Shown piece by piece: positions 45,063 through 56,779 of a stretch of DNA of 64,000 nucleotides; within the stretch, counting starts at the first letter, position 1; each line of letters starts with the position of its first letter. The stretch is taken from contig VCJN01001381.1 in the NCBI GenBank assembly GCA_006384855.1, forward strand, positions 1-64,000. Direction: 5' to 3'. The stretch is from Tetraselmis striata. Its lineage: Eukaryota; Chlorophyta; Chlorodendrophyceae; Chlorodendrales; Chlorodendraceae. The notes below the pieces were generated by a model that searched no databases, was not told where the DNA came from, and saw only the letters and a list, made by a program, of their open reading frames with translations. The position numbers and the translations under genes are program-made.

Positions 45063-48000
45063 TCACACGCCCGCCGCCTGCGGGCACCTCTGGCCCCGCT
45101 CCACCGCCTCTGTGATCTTGCGCAGCAGCACCGCCGGGTTGGTCTCCTTCCAGGCGAACGCCTCCGTTCCCGAGGCGGCGCAGTAGTGGTCCTGTGAGAA
45201 GCGGCGCAGCTCAGCTCAGACGGGCCAAAGTGTGGCGCCAGCTTACGTCCGCGCCCAAGACGCAGACAATTGGCTCACAACCTAGACAACACGCAATGCT
45301 CATGTACTGCCATATATGAATATTACACACAGTCATAGCAGACTCAACTCATCCGGACACAGATAGCTCTCTTTCCGTCGGGAGGGGGGGGGGGGGGGGG
45401 GGTGAGGGCGGCAGATTGATAATCTATACCATAACCAAGGCATGGTTGCGGCACTCGATAGGCTGGTAGGTAGGCAGAAACGAAGAGGCGTAGCCTGTGC
45501 ATGTGCGTGTGTGGTGGAAAGGTTGGGGGCGGGGGGGGGGGGGGGGGGGAGAGACACCACCCCCAGTCGCCATTTTGCGGGTACACTCGATGAGTTTCCT
45601 CGCCCTTCCATGTGCAGTGACTGGGCATTCGTTTGCTTCGCTGGCTATCTTCCACTTTCGGTGGCGAGAAATACGCAGTATTGACGACTAACCTTTCGGA
45701 TAGGGGCTTAGGGTTAGGGTTTATTGACCTTGTCGGAGCAGGGTGGCGCACGCTAAATCCTGCGAGCGTGTGCTGAGCCCGGCTGGTGTGGCTGCCGGGC
45801 AGGCGCATGGGCGCGGGCCCCATCGTCGCGCAGCAGGCCGCAAGCAGCACCTCGGAGGACGACAGCGTGCGCTGCCGATCGTGCCAGATATGCGAGGGCG
45901 CGGACGCGTGCGGTCGCAGCGGTGACAAGACGCTGGCGTGTATGACGGACAGCGTCGCCCGTGCGAACGCAGTAAAAGAGGCTGCCAAATGGGCCTGGAA
46001 GGTGCCTCCCCCGAGATCCGACCCCGGGGTGAGCGGGCTCACCTTATTGTATGAGTTGCTGCACTTCAAGACGGCGGCCACGAGCGACTGCTTGACGTCC
46101 TCTATCTTGACCTGCCCTGTGTGCTCCGCGTCCAGCTCGAAGAACAGGCGGTCGATGTCACGCCCCGGAAGAATATCCTGCAGGAGCGGGAGCCGCAGCA
46201 TCTCAGTAGGTTCAGAGCAGCGCAGGCACAGCGGAGAGCTCAAAGTTTTAGGGTTTTGTTGAAAATGACATTCATGCTTAGGGCTTGGTTAAACCCTAAA
46301 TACGCTGAAAACCAGCCGGCGGCGCACCTCCAGCGCCTTGTGCAGGCACCAGTTGGAGACCTTGCCGGGTTCCTTGGGCGTGTTGAGTGCAAAGAGGTCA
46401 AAGGTGGAGCCGTTCTGCCGGCTGTGCTCCACACCCTTGAGCCCGCAGTCCATGGACTTCCCGGGCACCTGCTCCTTGCTCCTGCCGATGATCTGCAGGA
46501 TGAAGCCGCATGCCATTGTGAGGGGATGCACATAGATCGGCGATTCCGTGCTACATTGTGTAACATTCTGATATACTTTTCGATAATGCAGCTTTCTTCT
46601 TTGCAATAGGGGCAAACACAAGAGCGAACCTACCGGCAATGGCGTAGTTATGAATGAATGAATGTAAATGAATTCGCGTGTAAAGCAACAACAACAAGTG
46701 AAATAGTGATGTAAGAAACAGCGGGCGCACGTACCCTGGCCGGGTTGCCGACAGCGGTGGCCCCCGTCGGGATGTCCTTCAGCACCACGGAGCCGCCGCC
46801 AATCTTGGCGTTGTCGCCGATGCTGATGTTACCAATGACAAGCGCGCCAGCGCCCACCAGCACCCCGGAGCCGAGCTTGGGGTGGCGGTCGTGGCCGTCC
46901 TTGCCGGATGCGCCCAGCGTGACGTTGTGCAGCAGCGAGCTGTCGTCCCCTGTCGCGCACATCCGGAAAGCGCAGCGCCCACCGAATCAGCAGCCGAGAC
47001 ACCTCACCAGAACAATATCGCCCGTATCACTGGGCGGGTTTCTACAGCTATCTGCAGCACATTGGGCGGGCATTGCTCGTGCACTGTGAAAGGTGCGGCC
47101 TTAGTTACCGCAGTGCACGAATGTCGCTGTGTCTGACAACGGTATCAGCACCAGCGACATCCTGAAAGCACTGCGTGGACCCTGTGCATATTTGTTCAGA
47201 TGGCGGGCTAAATATATCGAAAAATCTCTGCGTACATGATTGATGCTCAATGAAACTATTCTGGAACCAGTGTCGCTGTGAGCGTGTTAACGGGGTTGAG
47301 CCCTGATCCTAAGGGGCTGGGTGATGCCCTTTAAATACCTCCACGTCTCCAAGCCGGGCGCATTTTGCCATACCATACCATATAATGTTAATCGTATAGA
47401 AATGTCATTGTTTTCCCTGGGGCTTTGGGGTAGATGGTGATTGAGGAGGGGGGTGGGGGTAGAAAGGGGGGGGGGGGGGGCACACACCGACGTAGGCCGT
47501 CTCGCCAATCACTACCCCGGTTGCGTGATCCTGCATGCAAGCGGTGGTGGGCTCAGTCAATGCAGGGCTGCATGCCTCTGTATGACGGTGTGTGAGTGTG
47601 TTCCCATGTGTGAGTGATTGCATGTGCGATCGAGTGCAAACGCGGGGTGGGGAAGGGGAAGAAGGGTGAGGGGTGTCCGAGCGAGGACGCACAATCATGA
47701 CTCGCCGCCCAATGGTGGCAGCAGGGTGAATGTCCACGCCCAGCCTTTGACTCACTGAGGCCTGGATCTGCACCATCAAGGACTCCTAGCGTGTCAGCAC
47801 ACTACCCCCCCCCCCCCCCCCCCCTCTTCCCGAGCCCACATGCCACTCCTCTACCCCACTTCTTCACGCACTGTCAGATGCCCCCCCCCCCCCCCCCCCC
47901 CGGGTGTGTCTGTGCTGGGTGTGAGCATGGAGGCGGCGTGGGATGATAGTGGCTGACAACCTGCATGGCCATCCACTTGCGGTCGTGGTGCCATAGCACG

Positions 48001-49176
48001 TGCGCAACGCGGTGTGCTTGGATGGCCAGATAGCCCTTGAAGAACATCAGCACCTGTATGGCGCGACGCGTTCAAAGCCACGCGGGATGCCCTATCAGCA
48101 GGAGACTCCCGTGCGAAAGATAGGGGAGGGGCGGTGGGGAAGAGGGGGGGGGGGGGGGGTTGTAAAGGGATGCCAGCTCGCCTGCAGCGTGCCATGGCAC
48201 GCCTCGTCGCGCTCCTTCACCGCGATAAGATCCGCGCGGATGTGGCTGCTGAGGGTGCCGCCGGCCTCCACGGATTCCGGGCTGGCCAGCACATCCCGGA
48301 ATAGGCGGTGCAGCTGCCGGCGGGGGTGGTTCCAGCTGGAGAGCGTGTTGCCCAGGATGTGCGCCAGTGCGCTCTCCAGGTCCGATTGCCGCAGGATGGC
48401 GTTCCGCAGCCGGCGTCGCAGGGCGGGCTGTCCCCCAAACACACACACACACACACACGCACACGCACACGCACACACACTTCAGCCGCCCAATCAGGCA
48501 AAGCCTGGCCCGTCTCCCCTTCCTCCGACTGCACACCAACCAGCCCAGGCAGTTTGCCCGTATACTACTGCAAGCACAAGTGAGTGGCGGCACGGCAGCG
48601 ACTGGGAAGCTGCGCGATGAGATACGACATGGTAGTATGCCCTGGTCCCTATTCGGTTTGTGGGTGCGATGCGGCTGAGATCAGTTGCGACATGTTGCGG
48701 CGGAGGGCGCGTTCCCGCCGCGGGCACTTCTCGTCCACGGACAGGTGTGCAGTGCGGGGGGGGGGGGGGGGGGGTAGCCAGCCGCGACGCACCTCGCTCG
48801 TGAGGACCTTCGCAGCCTCCATGCGCACCTGCGGTAGCCCGGTGGCGGTTGACATTCTCAGTGATACGCAGCCAGGCCGGGGGCTGTGCCGGTCGCCCGG
48901 ACGACAGTTCTAGGGCAAGTGTGCTGTGCTGCGCTGTCGACACCGGCGGAGGAACTCAGTACGCCATCGGTCATCGCTCGCCCGGCGCCGTTCGAAAGGA
49001 GGCGCCCGTGGGCTCACCTGCAGCCACACCACGTCGCTCTCCACGTTCATCCATCTAGCACTGTCTATGTCGGTCAGCGAAGGCTGAGCAGTTGCGTCGC
49101 TTCGCCGCCGTTTCAATAGGGCCACGGCGGCGGCACCCGCCACAGCCGCCGCGGACGACAGCAGCAGCAGCGGCAT
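45063..49176 (-). CDS. SAT: Serine O-acetyltransferase with EF-hand-like C-terminal extension, complete
   Basis: Ten exons, all in phase: 49176-49018, 48828-48793, 48427-48182, 48053-47961, 47767-47693, 47530-47488, 46949-46735, 46492-46328, 46177-46043 and 45191-45063, giving 431 residues. The enzyme makes O-acetylserine from serine and acetyl-CoA for cysteine synthesis. Residues 1-22 are hydrophobic, then KRRR, so a membrane anchor or targeting peptide is likely. The SAT N-domain (VRMEAAKVLTSEPALRRRL, ADLIAVKERDEAC) is followed by the left-handed beta-helix: GVDIHPAATIG, DHATGVVIGETAYVG, LLHNVTLGASGKDG, DRHPKLGSGVLVGAGALVIG and AVGNPARIIG. His225 and His240 match catalytic and substrate residues. 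Plant enzymes end about 20-30 residues after GNPAR; here about 140 follow, including an EF-hand-like loop (residues 360-371) and a Cys-containing tail. Intron 3 has a GC donor. Confidence 0.93.
45709..45724 (+). repeat. Short interstitial telomere-like repeat
   Basis: TTAGGGTTAGGGTTTA, two and a half units of the TTAGGG/TTTAGGG type, inside the last intron of SAT. Single related units occur near 12175, 14717, 44225, 46290 and 49505. Confidence 0.6.
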
Positions 49177-50695
49177 TATCCTGGCCTGCCTAGCTGCGGT
49201 GGCCCTGTGCAGTGACCCTCAGCACGGCGTCGGCAGGCAGGTGCGGTAGCAAACCGTCCGTTCCCGGGTGTCTGAAGTAACTCGAGTTTTGCTGGTCCTT
49301 CGTGCGGGGGGCTGGGGAATGGCAGGCGACCCGGGGCCTGCTGTAGGCGCAAAGCCAGGCGCAAGCAAAAGGATCCTCGTCGCGGACGTAACGATGGTGA
49401 CACTCCAGTTTGTTTTGTCGGCCAGGGGTCTGCACGAATAAGGATAATATCGGAAACATACATGATCACAATTAATACGCACTATATGTACTGATGGCCG
49501 CCAGGTTTTAGGGTTTATCGTCGCGGTGCGTCAGTTCGCTACCAGGCGCACTTTATACCTTGCAGAGTACATGCCAATAATAATAGTCGCTAATGAAAAA
49601 GCACCACCTTGTGGTACAGCGGGGCCTTTGCCTGCCCTTCCCATGGGCAAAACCATCCTGGCTAGAGGCTATAAACCCGCCAAGCTGCGGATTGAGGGCA
49701 CGAGGGCCCCCTCACATGGCCGCCAGTCAATGCAATTTGGACAAGTCATTCTCAATTATCGCATGTGTGTGGTTATTGAGTTCGGCCTTGCTGCTGATAC
49801 ATCTGCAAGAGATGCGAGGGGAAAGGTAGGGAAGGGAGAGGGGGCGTGTGAGCGGAGAGGATGTCAGTGGAGCATCACAATGTACGGCATCAGGGGATTT
49901 GCGGACATTACATGTGTTCAAATCCGTGCATGTCAACACTAATACAATAACAAAATAAAACACATCCCCGTTCTAAACTGGAAGCCACGGGCAGGTACCT
50001 TGAAGGGTGCGCACCGAGACTGTATACATTTTTCGTTCATTCAAACGCATCGATGCGCATGATCCCACATGCAGGCGCAGCCGTATTGAGAAACATATAT
50101 GATCAGATACTGTATGAATAATATCCCAACTATGATAAAAAGTGTGGGTGTTTCCCGTTTCGGTACGCTGTGTTCCTCGAGTGGCAAGCGTAAGTCTGGT
50201 TGATTAGCGGATGCGCCGTCACAGGGAGCACAGAGCTTGAGCACCCGCATCTCGCCAGCTCGCGCTCCAGTAGTGATTTAAGTTGCGCTTTCAGGAGGCC
50301 ATCTTGCTGTTAGAGGCATGCGCCACCTGCTCCCTCCACACTATCAGCCCCCCCCCCCCCCCCCGGCCTTCTGTGAGGCTGGAACAGGAAAGTAAAGCGC
50401 CTCAGGTGCGAAGGCTTGTACTCCCACAGGACTATGCTTCAGCACAACGCGGGTGGGGTCGGGGGGGGAGCACAATCAGGCGGCATTCACGTATTGTATA
50501 GCAATGCATACTGCTGTGCGTGCAGCAGGAGGGGTTTGGTTACGTAATTTTTAGGAACCTTGTTACTGTCCTTCAGCATCTGCCTAACTGTTGCCCCTTG
50601 GCATGCCACCTAGCGACGTCTCTCCCCCTCATGCACCTCTGCCACCCACCGCCTAATACGGCGGCCCAACCTGTGCATGCAGTTATTATGTCATA
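49177..50695. other. Stretch between SAT and the cyclase-like gene
   Basis: Upstream flank of SAT and downstream flank of the cyclase-like gene. A C tract of about 18 bases lies near 50347-50364. No supported gene. Confidence 0.4.
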
Positions 50696-50700
50696 TTACA
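50696..50700 (-). terminator. TGTAA polyadenylation-type motif of the cyclase-like gene
   Basis: TGTAA on the minus strand about 140 bases after the stop codon. Confidence 0.4.
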
Positions 50701-50841
50701 TTTCATAATAAAAGAACATGGCCAGTTTTAAGTTATCAGAGTGCGCCACCATACTATCTGAACCGTTGAGCAAAATTAAGCTGGCGGTTCTCAGCATAAT
50801 TGTGGTGACGTTGTGTATCATAGTTTCTATTTTCTACTAGC

Positions 50842-51984
50842 TCAGCTATCGCTCCATGCTTCTGTTGTATCTGTGAGGTGTCCAGCTGCCAGTTGCAGCT
50901 TGAGGCAAGCTGAGGCATCAATCACGCCATAGTCCAGTTTCCCAAAGCCCTTCATATGTGCCTTGGAATATTTGATGCCCAGGCTGGACATGTCCGCTGC
51001 CAACTCCTGCTGCTCCTCCAGCATGGCGAGAAACGGCAAGGAGCACGCAATGCCCCCTTTTGGGCAGATTGACTCCAGGCGCTGGGACAGGTGGACCATC
51101 CGCCCAAAAATCCTGAACGACCGGCCATCGATGACGCCCGCTGTCACGTCGCCCACGCTTACTCCTACACGAGCATGGAGGTTCTCGCTGTAGCGCTTCA
51201 ACATGTTGTTCAGATGCCGCTGAGACTGTGTGGCTGCCTGCAATGCAATCATCGAGGCCTTACCAGAGCACCGGACCATGAAGCCAGCGTTGACGACAAG
51301 CAGCAGGGAGTCGCCGCAAATCTCGTGAATGTAGGCATATGGAAACACCTCCCGCAGGATGATGTTGTTCACAGCCATGTAGACATCGTGCATGAGTGTT
51401 GCCATGTCCTGAGGCTGCACTGATGTGGCGTACTCAGTGGAGCCCGAAATGTCGATCATGATGCAGATCACATCGGAGTAGTCATTCACGTGCATGCCAG
51501 GCGCCTGATTGATGAAAGCCTCGTAGCCTCGCGGCACGGTGTGCAGGAGCGTGGACGAAACGCTGTACAGATTGATCGTCGATGTGCAATCGGCAGCCAA
51601 CTCGATTGAAACCCCAACGACCACGGGGTCCTTGTTGCTGTTCAGGAGCACGAAGTCGCGGCAGTTGGCCATATCATACTTCAGCCCCTTTGCAGCCTGC
51701 TGGATCTGGCTGGCGGACGCCTGCTTCAGAAACTTGAACATCTTCATGTGAATCTTGGCCACGAGCGGCGTCATGATGCTGGTCACTGGATTCCCCCACA
51801 AGTCACCCTCGTTGTACTTCAGGAGCATGAGAGCGTTGGCATCAGAGCTGACAATGTTGAAGTCGGAGTCGCATTTTATCTGGCCCACCTGCTGAAACGT
51901 CGTTCGGGCATCTCTGCCCCTGCACATGCACAAACGGAATATTGGGGGCTGCTCACCAAGCTCTTCTCTGGGACTCATTTGCAC
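50842..51984 (-). CDS. PAS and class III nucleotide cyclase-like protein
   Basis: A 380-codon uninterrupted frame. Residues about 30-145 look like a PAS sensor domain (IKCDSDFNIVSSDANALMLL). Residues about 170-355 match a class III adenylyl/guanylyl cyclase homology domain, with the metal-binding aspartates Asp178 in IMIDISGST and Asp225 in EICGDSL, and ARVGVSVGDVTAGVI. At the transition-state site the usual Asn-x3-Arg is His298-x3-Arg302 (MVHLSQR). A Glu (Glu221) occupies the place typical of guanylyl cyclases, but the partner Cys is Arg. Activity is therefore uncertain; it may be a regulatory pseudo-cyclase. The start is tentative: codons before VGQIKCDSD may be intronic, with an upstream exon near 52000-52140. 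The lack of introns over 1.1 kb contrasts with its neighbours. Confidence 0.85.
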   Translation of the reverse strand: MQMSPREELGEQPPIFRLCMCRGRDARTTFQQVGQIKCDSDFNIVSSDANALMLLKYNEGDLWGNPVTSIMTPLVAKIHMKMFKFLKQASASQIQQAAKGLKYDMANCRDFVLLNSNKDPVVVGVSIELAADCTSTINLYSVSSTLLHTVPRGYEAFINQAPGMHVNDYSDVICIMIDISGSTEYATSVQPQDMATLMHDVYMAVNNIILREVFPYAYIHEICGDSLLLVVNAGFMVRCSGKASMIALQAATQSQRHLNNMLKRYSENLHARVGVSVGDVTAGVIDGRSFRIFGRMVHLSQRLESICPKGGIACSLPFLAMLEEQQELAADMSSLGIKYSKAHMKGFGKLDYGVIDASACLKLQLAAGHLTDTTEAWSDS

Positions 51985-53202
51985 TGAGATGTGTACTTGT
52001 TACGATGGTGGGAGCTGGGGCTGACTGGCGAGAGCCGCACCTGCGCAGAGACTCTTTGGGACGTTTGGCAAACGCCCTGATGTTGTCTGGTTGTCCTCGC
52101 ATCCCATCGTAGCTGTCGCGAATCGGTCTCATCCCAGTATTGCCCTTCATGGCGCAGATTGTGGGATGACAATATCTTCACTTTAGAATTTACATGCAGG
52201 GCCACAGTAGCCGTGCAAGTTGCATGACATAACAAGATTTGGATACGTTACTGCACCAACATGGACTGGAGTAGTTTGCAAAGGAAAGGCAGCGTGACTC
52301 GTCGTGGCGATGATACTCCTACTTCTACCTATAGTCTACAATATGAAGTGGGTATCATGACCTTACTGGGCACCTTCTTATAACAATATGCAAGTGCTTC
52401 GGGTAGGGACACAGCACACCTACGAACCTCAGTAGTCACTAGCCAGTACCGTCCTAGCAGTAGTCGTACTGCTCTAGGCACTAGGCATGTAGGCACGCAT
52501 AATTTAGTATTTTTAATAATAATGCTGCGTGACGAATCCCGCTGCTGCCCATTCCAGTGCAGGAGCATCTATGTTAATCCCGGGTAAATCCTTACAGGTA
52601 TTCCGTGTGCAAGCAGCACTTCTTGTTTCAGTGCGTGCTGTTCTGCCCCCCCCCCCCCCCTCCCCCCCCCCAGGCCGCCGTTGGCTCTCAAGCGCCATAC
52701 GCCCTACGGGTACAGATAATGAAAAACTGTAGTCGCTCTGTCCGTCTGACTTCTAGTGAAGGAGGTATGCATGTGCATCAGGACGTACCACTACTCGTCC
52801 CGTTTTTATTAATTCCCACTGTAATCCTTACTAGTGCTCGTAGGAGGAGTCACTACAGTGACATTACCTCTATAGTGAATATCCAAGAACCCCCCCCCCC
52901 CCCCCTTGCGCTAGAGAGGTAGTGCACTATAGAGGTATTCACCAGCGGTCGCCCCAACCTACCTACATGGTGAATATTCACTATAGAGGCAGGATCTTCA
53001 CTGTGGGGGTAATGTGGCCTGATTGCAGACCCGGGGGGCAGTTGCTGCAGCTCTGTAACACACTTTTCTTACTCATCTTGCTTACATCAGACCAAACCCC
53101 AGCCAACAGTGGGGTGAGAAAAAAAGAACGTAAATCCCGCATCACACTCGTCTAGGTCGGGAGAGCTGGCGAGCCCCATGGCGGCAACCCTACAGTGCCC
53201 GC
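51985..53202. other. Stretch upstream of the cyclase-like gene
   Basis: A possible small upstream exon of the cyclase (minus strand, around 52030-52140, MRPIRDSYDGMRGQ) is unproven. Otherwise only C tracts and short palindromic CACTATAGAGG / CCTCTATAGTG pieces (52866-52987). Confidence 0.35.
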
Positions 53203-53221
53203 CCCCCCCCCCCCCCCCCCC

Positions 53222-53264
<43 letters not shown>
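53203..53264. repeat. C tract followed by CA microsatellite
   Basis: About 19 C and then about 21 CA units. Confidence 0.95.
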
Positions 53265-53267
<3 letters not shown>

Positions 53268-53930
53268 AGCACATGGGGGGCGCCAACTTGGATGGCGAGG
53301 CGGAGATTGCGGAAGCCGCAATCAAGTTTGGCAGGGCCGGTGAGCTCGGCCGCAGTCATGTCACCGCGACGTCTACAGTACCGTACGTAGCCGCTACTCT
53401 ACGTACAGCAGGTACTGGTACCGGTCGCACATGCGCCGCCGCCGCGCGACACCGCGCCGCGCTAAGCTAAGGTACCGTAGGGGGATTCACTGTACCGGTA
53501 GGGAATGCCAGATCGGGAAATCCCCCCCCCCCCCCCCCCCCCCCCTTGCACGTAGTTGCACCACAGCTGATATTCACTATATACAAGAAGTTCTCTTTCT
53601 AGTACGCATATGTTAAAGCCCTCATGTAAAAAATAGACATCACTATACAAGCACTGGTACCAGTACCGTCCGCAGCGTTCAGCGTTCCGTCCCCCCCCCC
53701 CCCCCCCCCCGCCCTCCCCCCCTCCTTTCCCTATAGATAGAGATAGTTGCACTATAGATATAACTGTTCACTAAACTGTCACTGTAATGATATAAACTGG
53801 GCGGCATTCTCTCTGCTGTTGTGCAGATGGCCAAGTCTGATGCGTGGGCTCGTGCCCATTCTGCGTCTTCTCATGTTAAAGCTTCCACCTCGCAGTCGCT
53901 GTAGAGGACCTTTCTGATTGTCCTTTTTTT

Positions 53931-53966
53931 GTGATTTCCTGATATCGCCTTCTGCTGCTAGCTCAT
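53931..53966 (+). repeat. Retroposon-like 3' end motif, copy 1
   Basis: GTGATTTCCTGATATCGCC then TTCTGCTGCTAGCTCAT. The same core occurs at 54438-54464, 55569-55608 and 63553-63593. Confidence 0.7.
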
Positions 53967-54437
53967 TTAATAAATGATATAAACACACAGTGACATTACA
54001 GTGACATTGTGTGTAGTGTCTTGACGTAATTCTCGGCCGAAACAGTGGTCGCTATATGTTCCGACTGCTCTCCGCCCTCCGGCCCCTCCTCCCTCCGCCC
54101 TACCGCTGGGTAAATAATGCTGGTAACATTTACGGCCTCGACGAAGGTGGTTCGACGCTAGGAGTTCTCCTCGAGGGCGACGCCGCGGCGACCCCTCAGT
54201 GGATTACGGAGCTTCAAGGTGATACAAACATTTCGGGGTTCAATTTTGATATCGACATAAATGAGATACCGCGCCTGTAGGAACTTGCAGTTACCAGTAC
54301 CAGTACATAAAATGATGGAGGCCGTTATTAAATTATTAAAGTAAGGGGCTTGAAGTGTTGATCTTTTGTAGTTGTACCACTGTAATTTTACTACTGGCCG
54401 TATTGTAAAATTCACACCAGTACATAATATTAATTAC

Positions 54438-54464
54438 ATGAGCTAGCAGCAGAAGGCGATATCA
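54438..54464 (-). repeat. Retroposon-like 3' end motif, copy 2
   Basis: Reverse complement reads GATATCGCCTTCTGC, TGCTAGCTCAT and then GTAATTAA. It ends in a TGTAA-like tail similar to that of the RLE retrotransposon. Confidence 0.7.
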
Positions 54465-54709
54465 TAATATACCAGCGGCACAGACGCATATAGTGCCCCG
54501 CCCGCATTGCCCCCCCCCCCCCCCCCCCCCCCGGCGCTAAAGCGAGCGCCATTTTTAAACAGCCCTCGAGATTATGCGGGCGTGTGTCATCTGCCACCCT
54601 TGAAGCAATCTACGGTGTTATATGTCACTGTCGTCCACTACTAGATGTCAACTACGCCCTTGCCGCAGCAAAGGTATTCTCAAATCACAAGTCTTTGAAG
54701 CAGTACGGC

Positions 54710-55200
54710 CGGCCGGGGCGGCCGGGGGGGGGGGGGGGTGTGACTCGCACCTTCTTGGGCAGCGGGGAGCCGCCGTGTGACAGCGGCATGCCGTTTGCAT
54801 GGCCGCTCGAATATCCCGAAAGACACTGGACTCCGTCCCTCGCCGGGGTGTGCTTATCAGGCTGTTCACGCGAGCTCGACTGCGCAGCCGTGTCGCTGCT
54901 GGTGCAGCTGGTGCGCGGGGTGTCAGAGCAGGATGGCGGCCGGCTACCGCTATGCCCCGTGTCTGTCCCTGGCAGGAAGGCCTCCTCGGCCGAAGTTGAG
55001 TGTGCGCAGCCCATTTCCACGGGAGACTTGCGGAGGGAGGTGCCGGCTAAGATCGTTGGGCTGCGCTTCCTCGGAGGCAGCAAACGCGGCAGGGGTTGCG
55101 AGTCGGTGGTACACGCGTTTTGCTCCGAAAGGGGTCAGCAAGTACAGTCGCCGAGCCGACGCTGCGTCTGAGCCGGTCGCGAGATAACTTCGAGACGCTA
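54710..55200. other. GC-rich island with long frames on both strands, no recognised product
   Basis: Base composition switches abruptly from AT-rich flanks to GC-rich. Frames are open on both strands; the minus-strand frame is Ser/Thr/Pro-rich (TGHSGSRPPSCSDTPRTS). I see no domain, splice sites or homology pattern that would make it a gene. Confidence 0.25.
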
Positions 55201-55568
55201 AATAGGTCGAGGCACTGCCACAGCCGCAGCTGAAATACGACCCAGTTGTGCAGGTCAGCGTCGTTATTCTTCCCGGAACAGGGACTGGCGCGCCTGTATA
55301 TGTTGCCAGTTTAAGTTGCTTGTGTTGTCGCACTGGAGATGATGCCCTGCGGGGCGGGAAAACCATATTTGGTCCCTAATCGGTGGTTATCCTATACCGG
55401 TGGTGGGTGTCATCCGGCGGAGGGCGCCCGCGCCGCCTCGATCAAGCATCAATATGAGCTATAATTATTCGCGCCGAAACTGCGACTGACGACATGGTGT
55501 GCTGGCGACGATATTTAATTAATTGAGTACCGTACTAATAACCGATTTAATACACGCGGAGATATGTA

Positions 55569-55608
55569 ATTACATGAGCTAGCAGCAGAAGGCGATATCG
55601 GAAATCAC
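55569..55608 (-). repeat. Retroposon-like 3' end motif, copy 3
   Basis: Reverse complement reads GGTGATTTCCGATATCGCC, TTCTGCTGCTAGCTCAT and GTAATTA, one base shorter than copy 1 in the middle. Confidence 0.7.
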
Positions 55609-56779
55609 CAATAACCGTACCAATAACCGATTTAATCCTCCGTCGCGTTAATACTAGATTAATTGAATTAATGGATGAGTACTGCAGCGACGACAACCTG
55701 ATGTATGATGCCGTTCTTCATCAGTCGTCGTCCAGCTCCTCGTCATCTGCTGGCGCGTTAGCGATGACTCATATATACAGGTAGTATACATCAGCGTTCC
55801 GCCCGGCCAATAAGCATGTTACACCCCTCCACATAAGTCCGGGTTTTGCATTTTCGATCGCAAAGCGCATGCATGGGCGAGGATAACGCCGGCTGCATGT
55901 GCATACATGCTAACTACAGTGGGAATAGTTCGGGCGAACGCCTATTGTGCGCTTTATACCCACCCGCGCGACAACACGACCATTTGTGGGCGCCCTTTCA
56001 AAAACACGAAATCATTGCATGGTGCGTTGGCGCCAGAAAGTTGTGGGTTGCGCCAACCGTCCAAACCTATGGAAATAGCGGCACTCGTCGCACCAAACTC
56101 GGTGGATACGGCCCTTGGCACAAGTTGCACACACCGTGCGTGTAGGCCACTGAAAGCATGTCGCTATAGGCACGACGTGACACCCCAACGTCAAGTTGGC
56201 CACTGTGGGAAGCAGTTTTGGGGTGAAAATGCTGCTGTTTATGTGGCGAACGCACGTAGGAGAGGCGCTCGATGGCCCCCTTGGCGTAGGGCAATGCTCT
56301 ACTATGGGGGCGCGTGCTGGTGGAATGCCAGTTGCACCGTTTCGTGGGCGGGGTGGCGCGGTAGGGGCGTGGATTTTGATTTATATATGAAATTCCTTGA
56401 AAAATGCTGTGGAAAATGACATTTTTTTGGCTGGTAGATGTGTGTATCGCTAGGAGGTGGCACATGCCAAGTGTTGGTGGTCCGTGGTCATCCACATACA
56501 TACGCTCTCGCGCAACTGAGTATGGGGCTTAGACACGCACTTGGCGCAAAGCCACGCGCCCGATATGGGTGGGCACATGAGGCAGTGAGGGGCAACTTGG
56601 ATGATCATCTTTGGGGATTTTTTCCGGAGACCCAAATAATCTATTTTGTGATTATGGAAGAGTGTTCCCGACGCAGAATTGAACGAGGAATCGCGTGATA
56701 TTTTCAAAAAGTTTTTCTGAGCAAATCCTGAGAAGTTATAGCGTTTTGAAGCCAAGGGGGTGTTGCTGCGCGTGGCCGA

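Noticed and set aside
45344..46243. 299-codon minus-strand open frame
   Set aside because: It contains the true SAT EF-hand exon (46177-46043) but then reads through the intron, including a proline stretch translated from a homopolymer.
54584..55171. 195-codon plus-strand frame in a GC-rich island
   Set aside because: No domain, both strands open, and a G tract is translated as poly-Gly. Kept only as an unexplained island.
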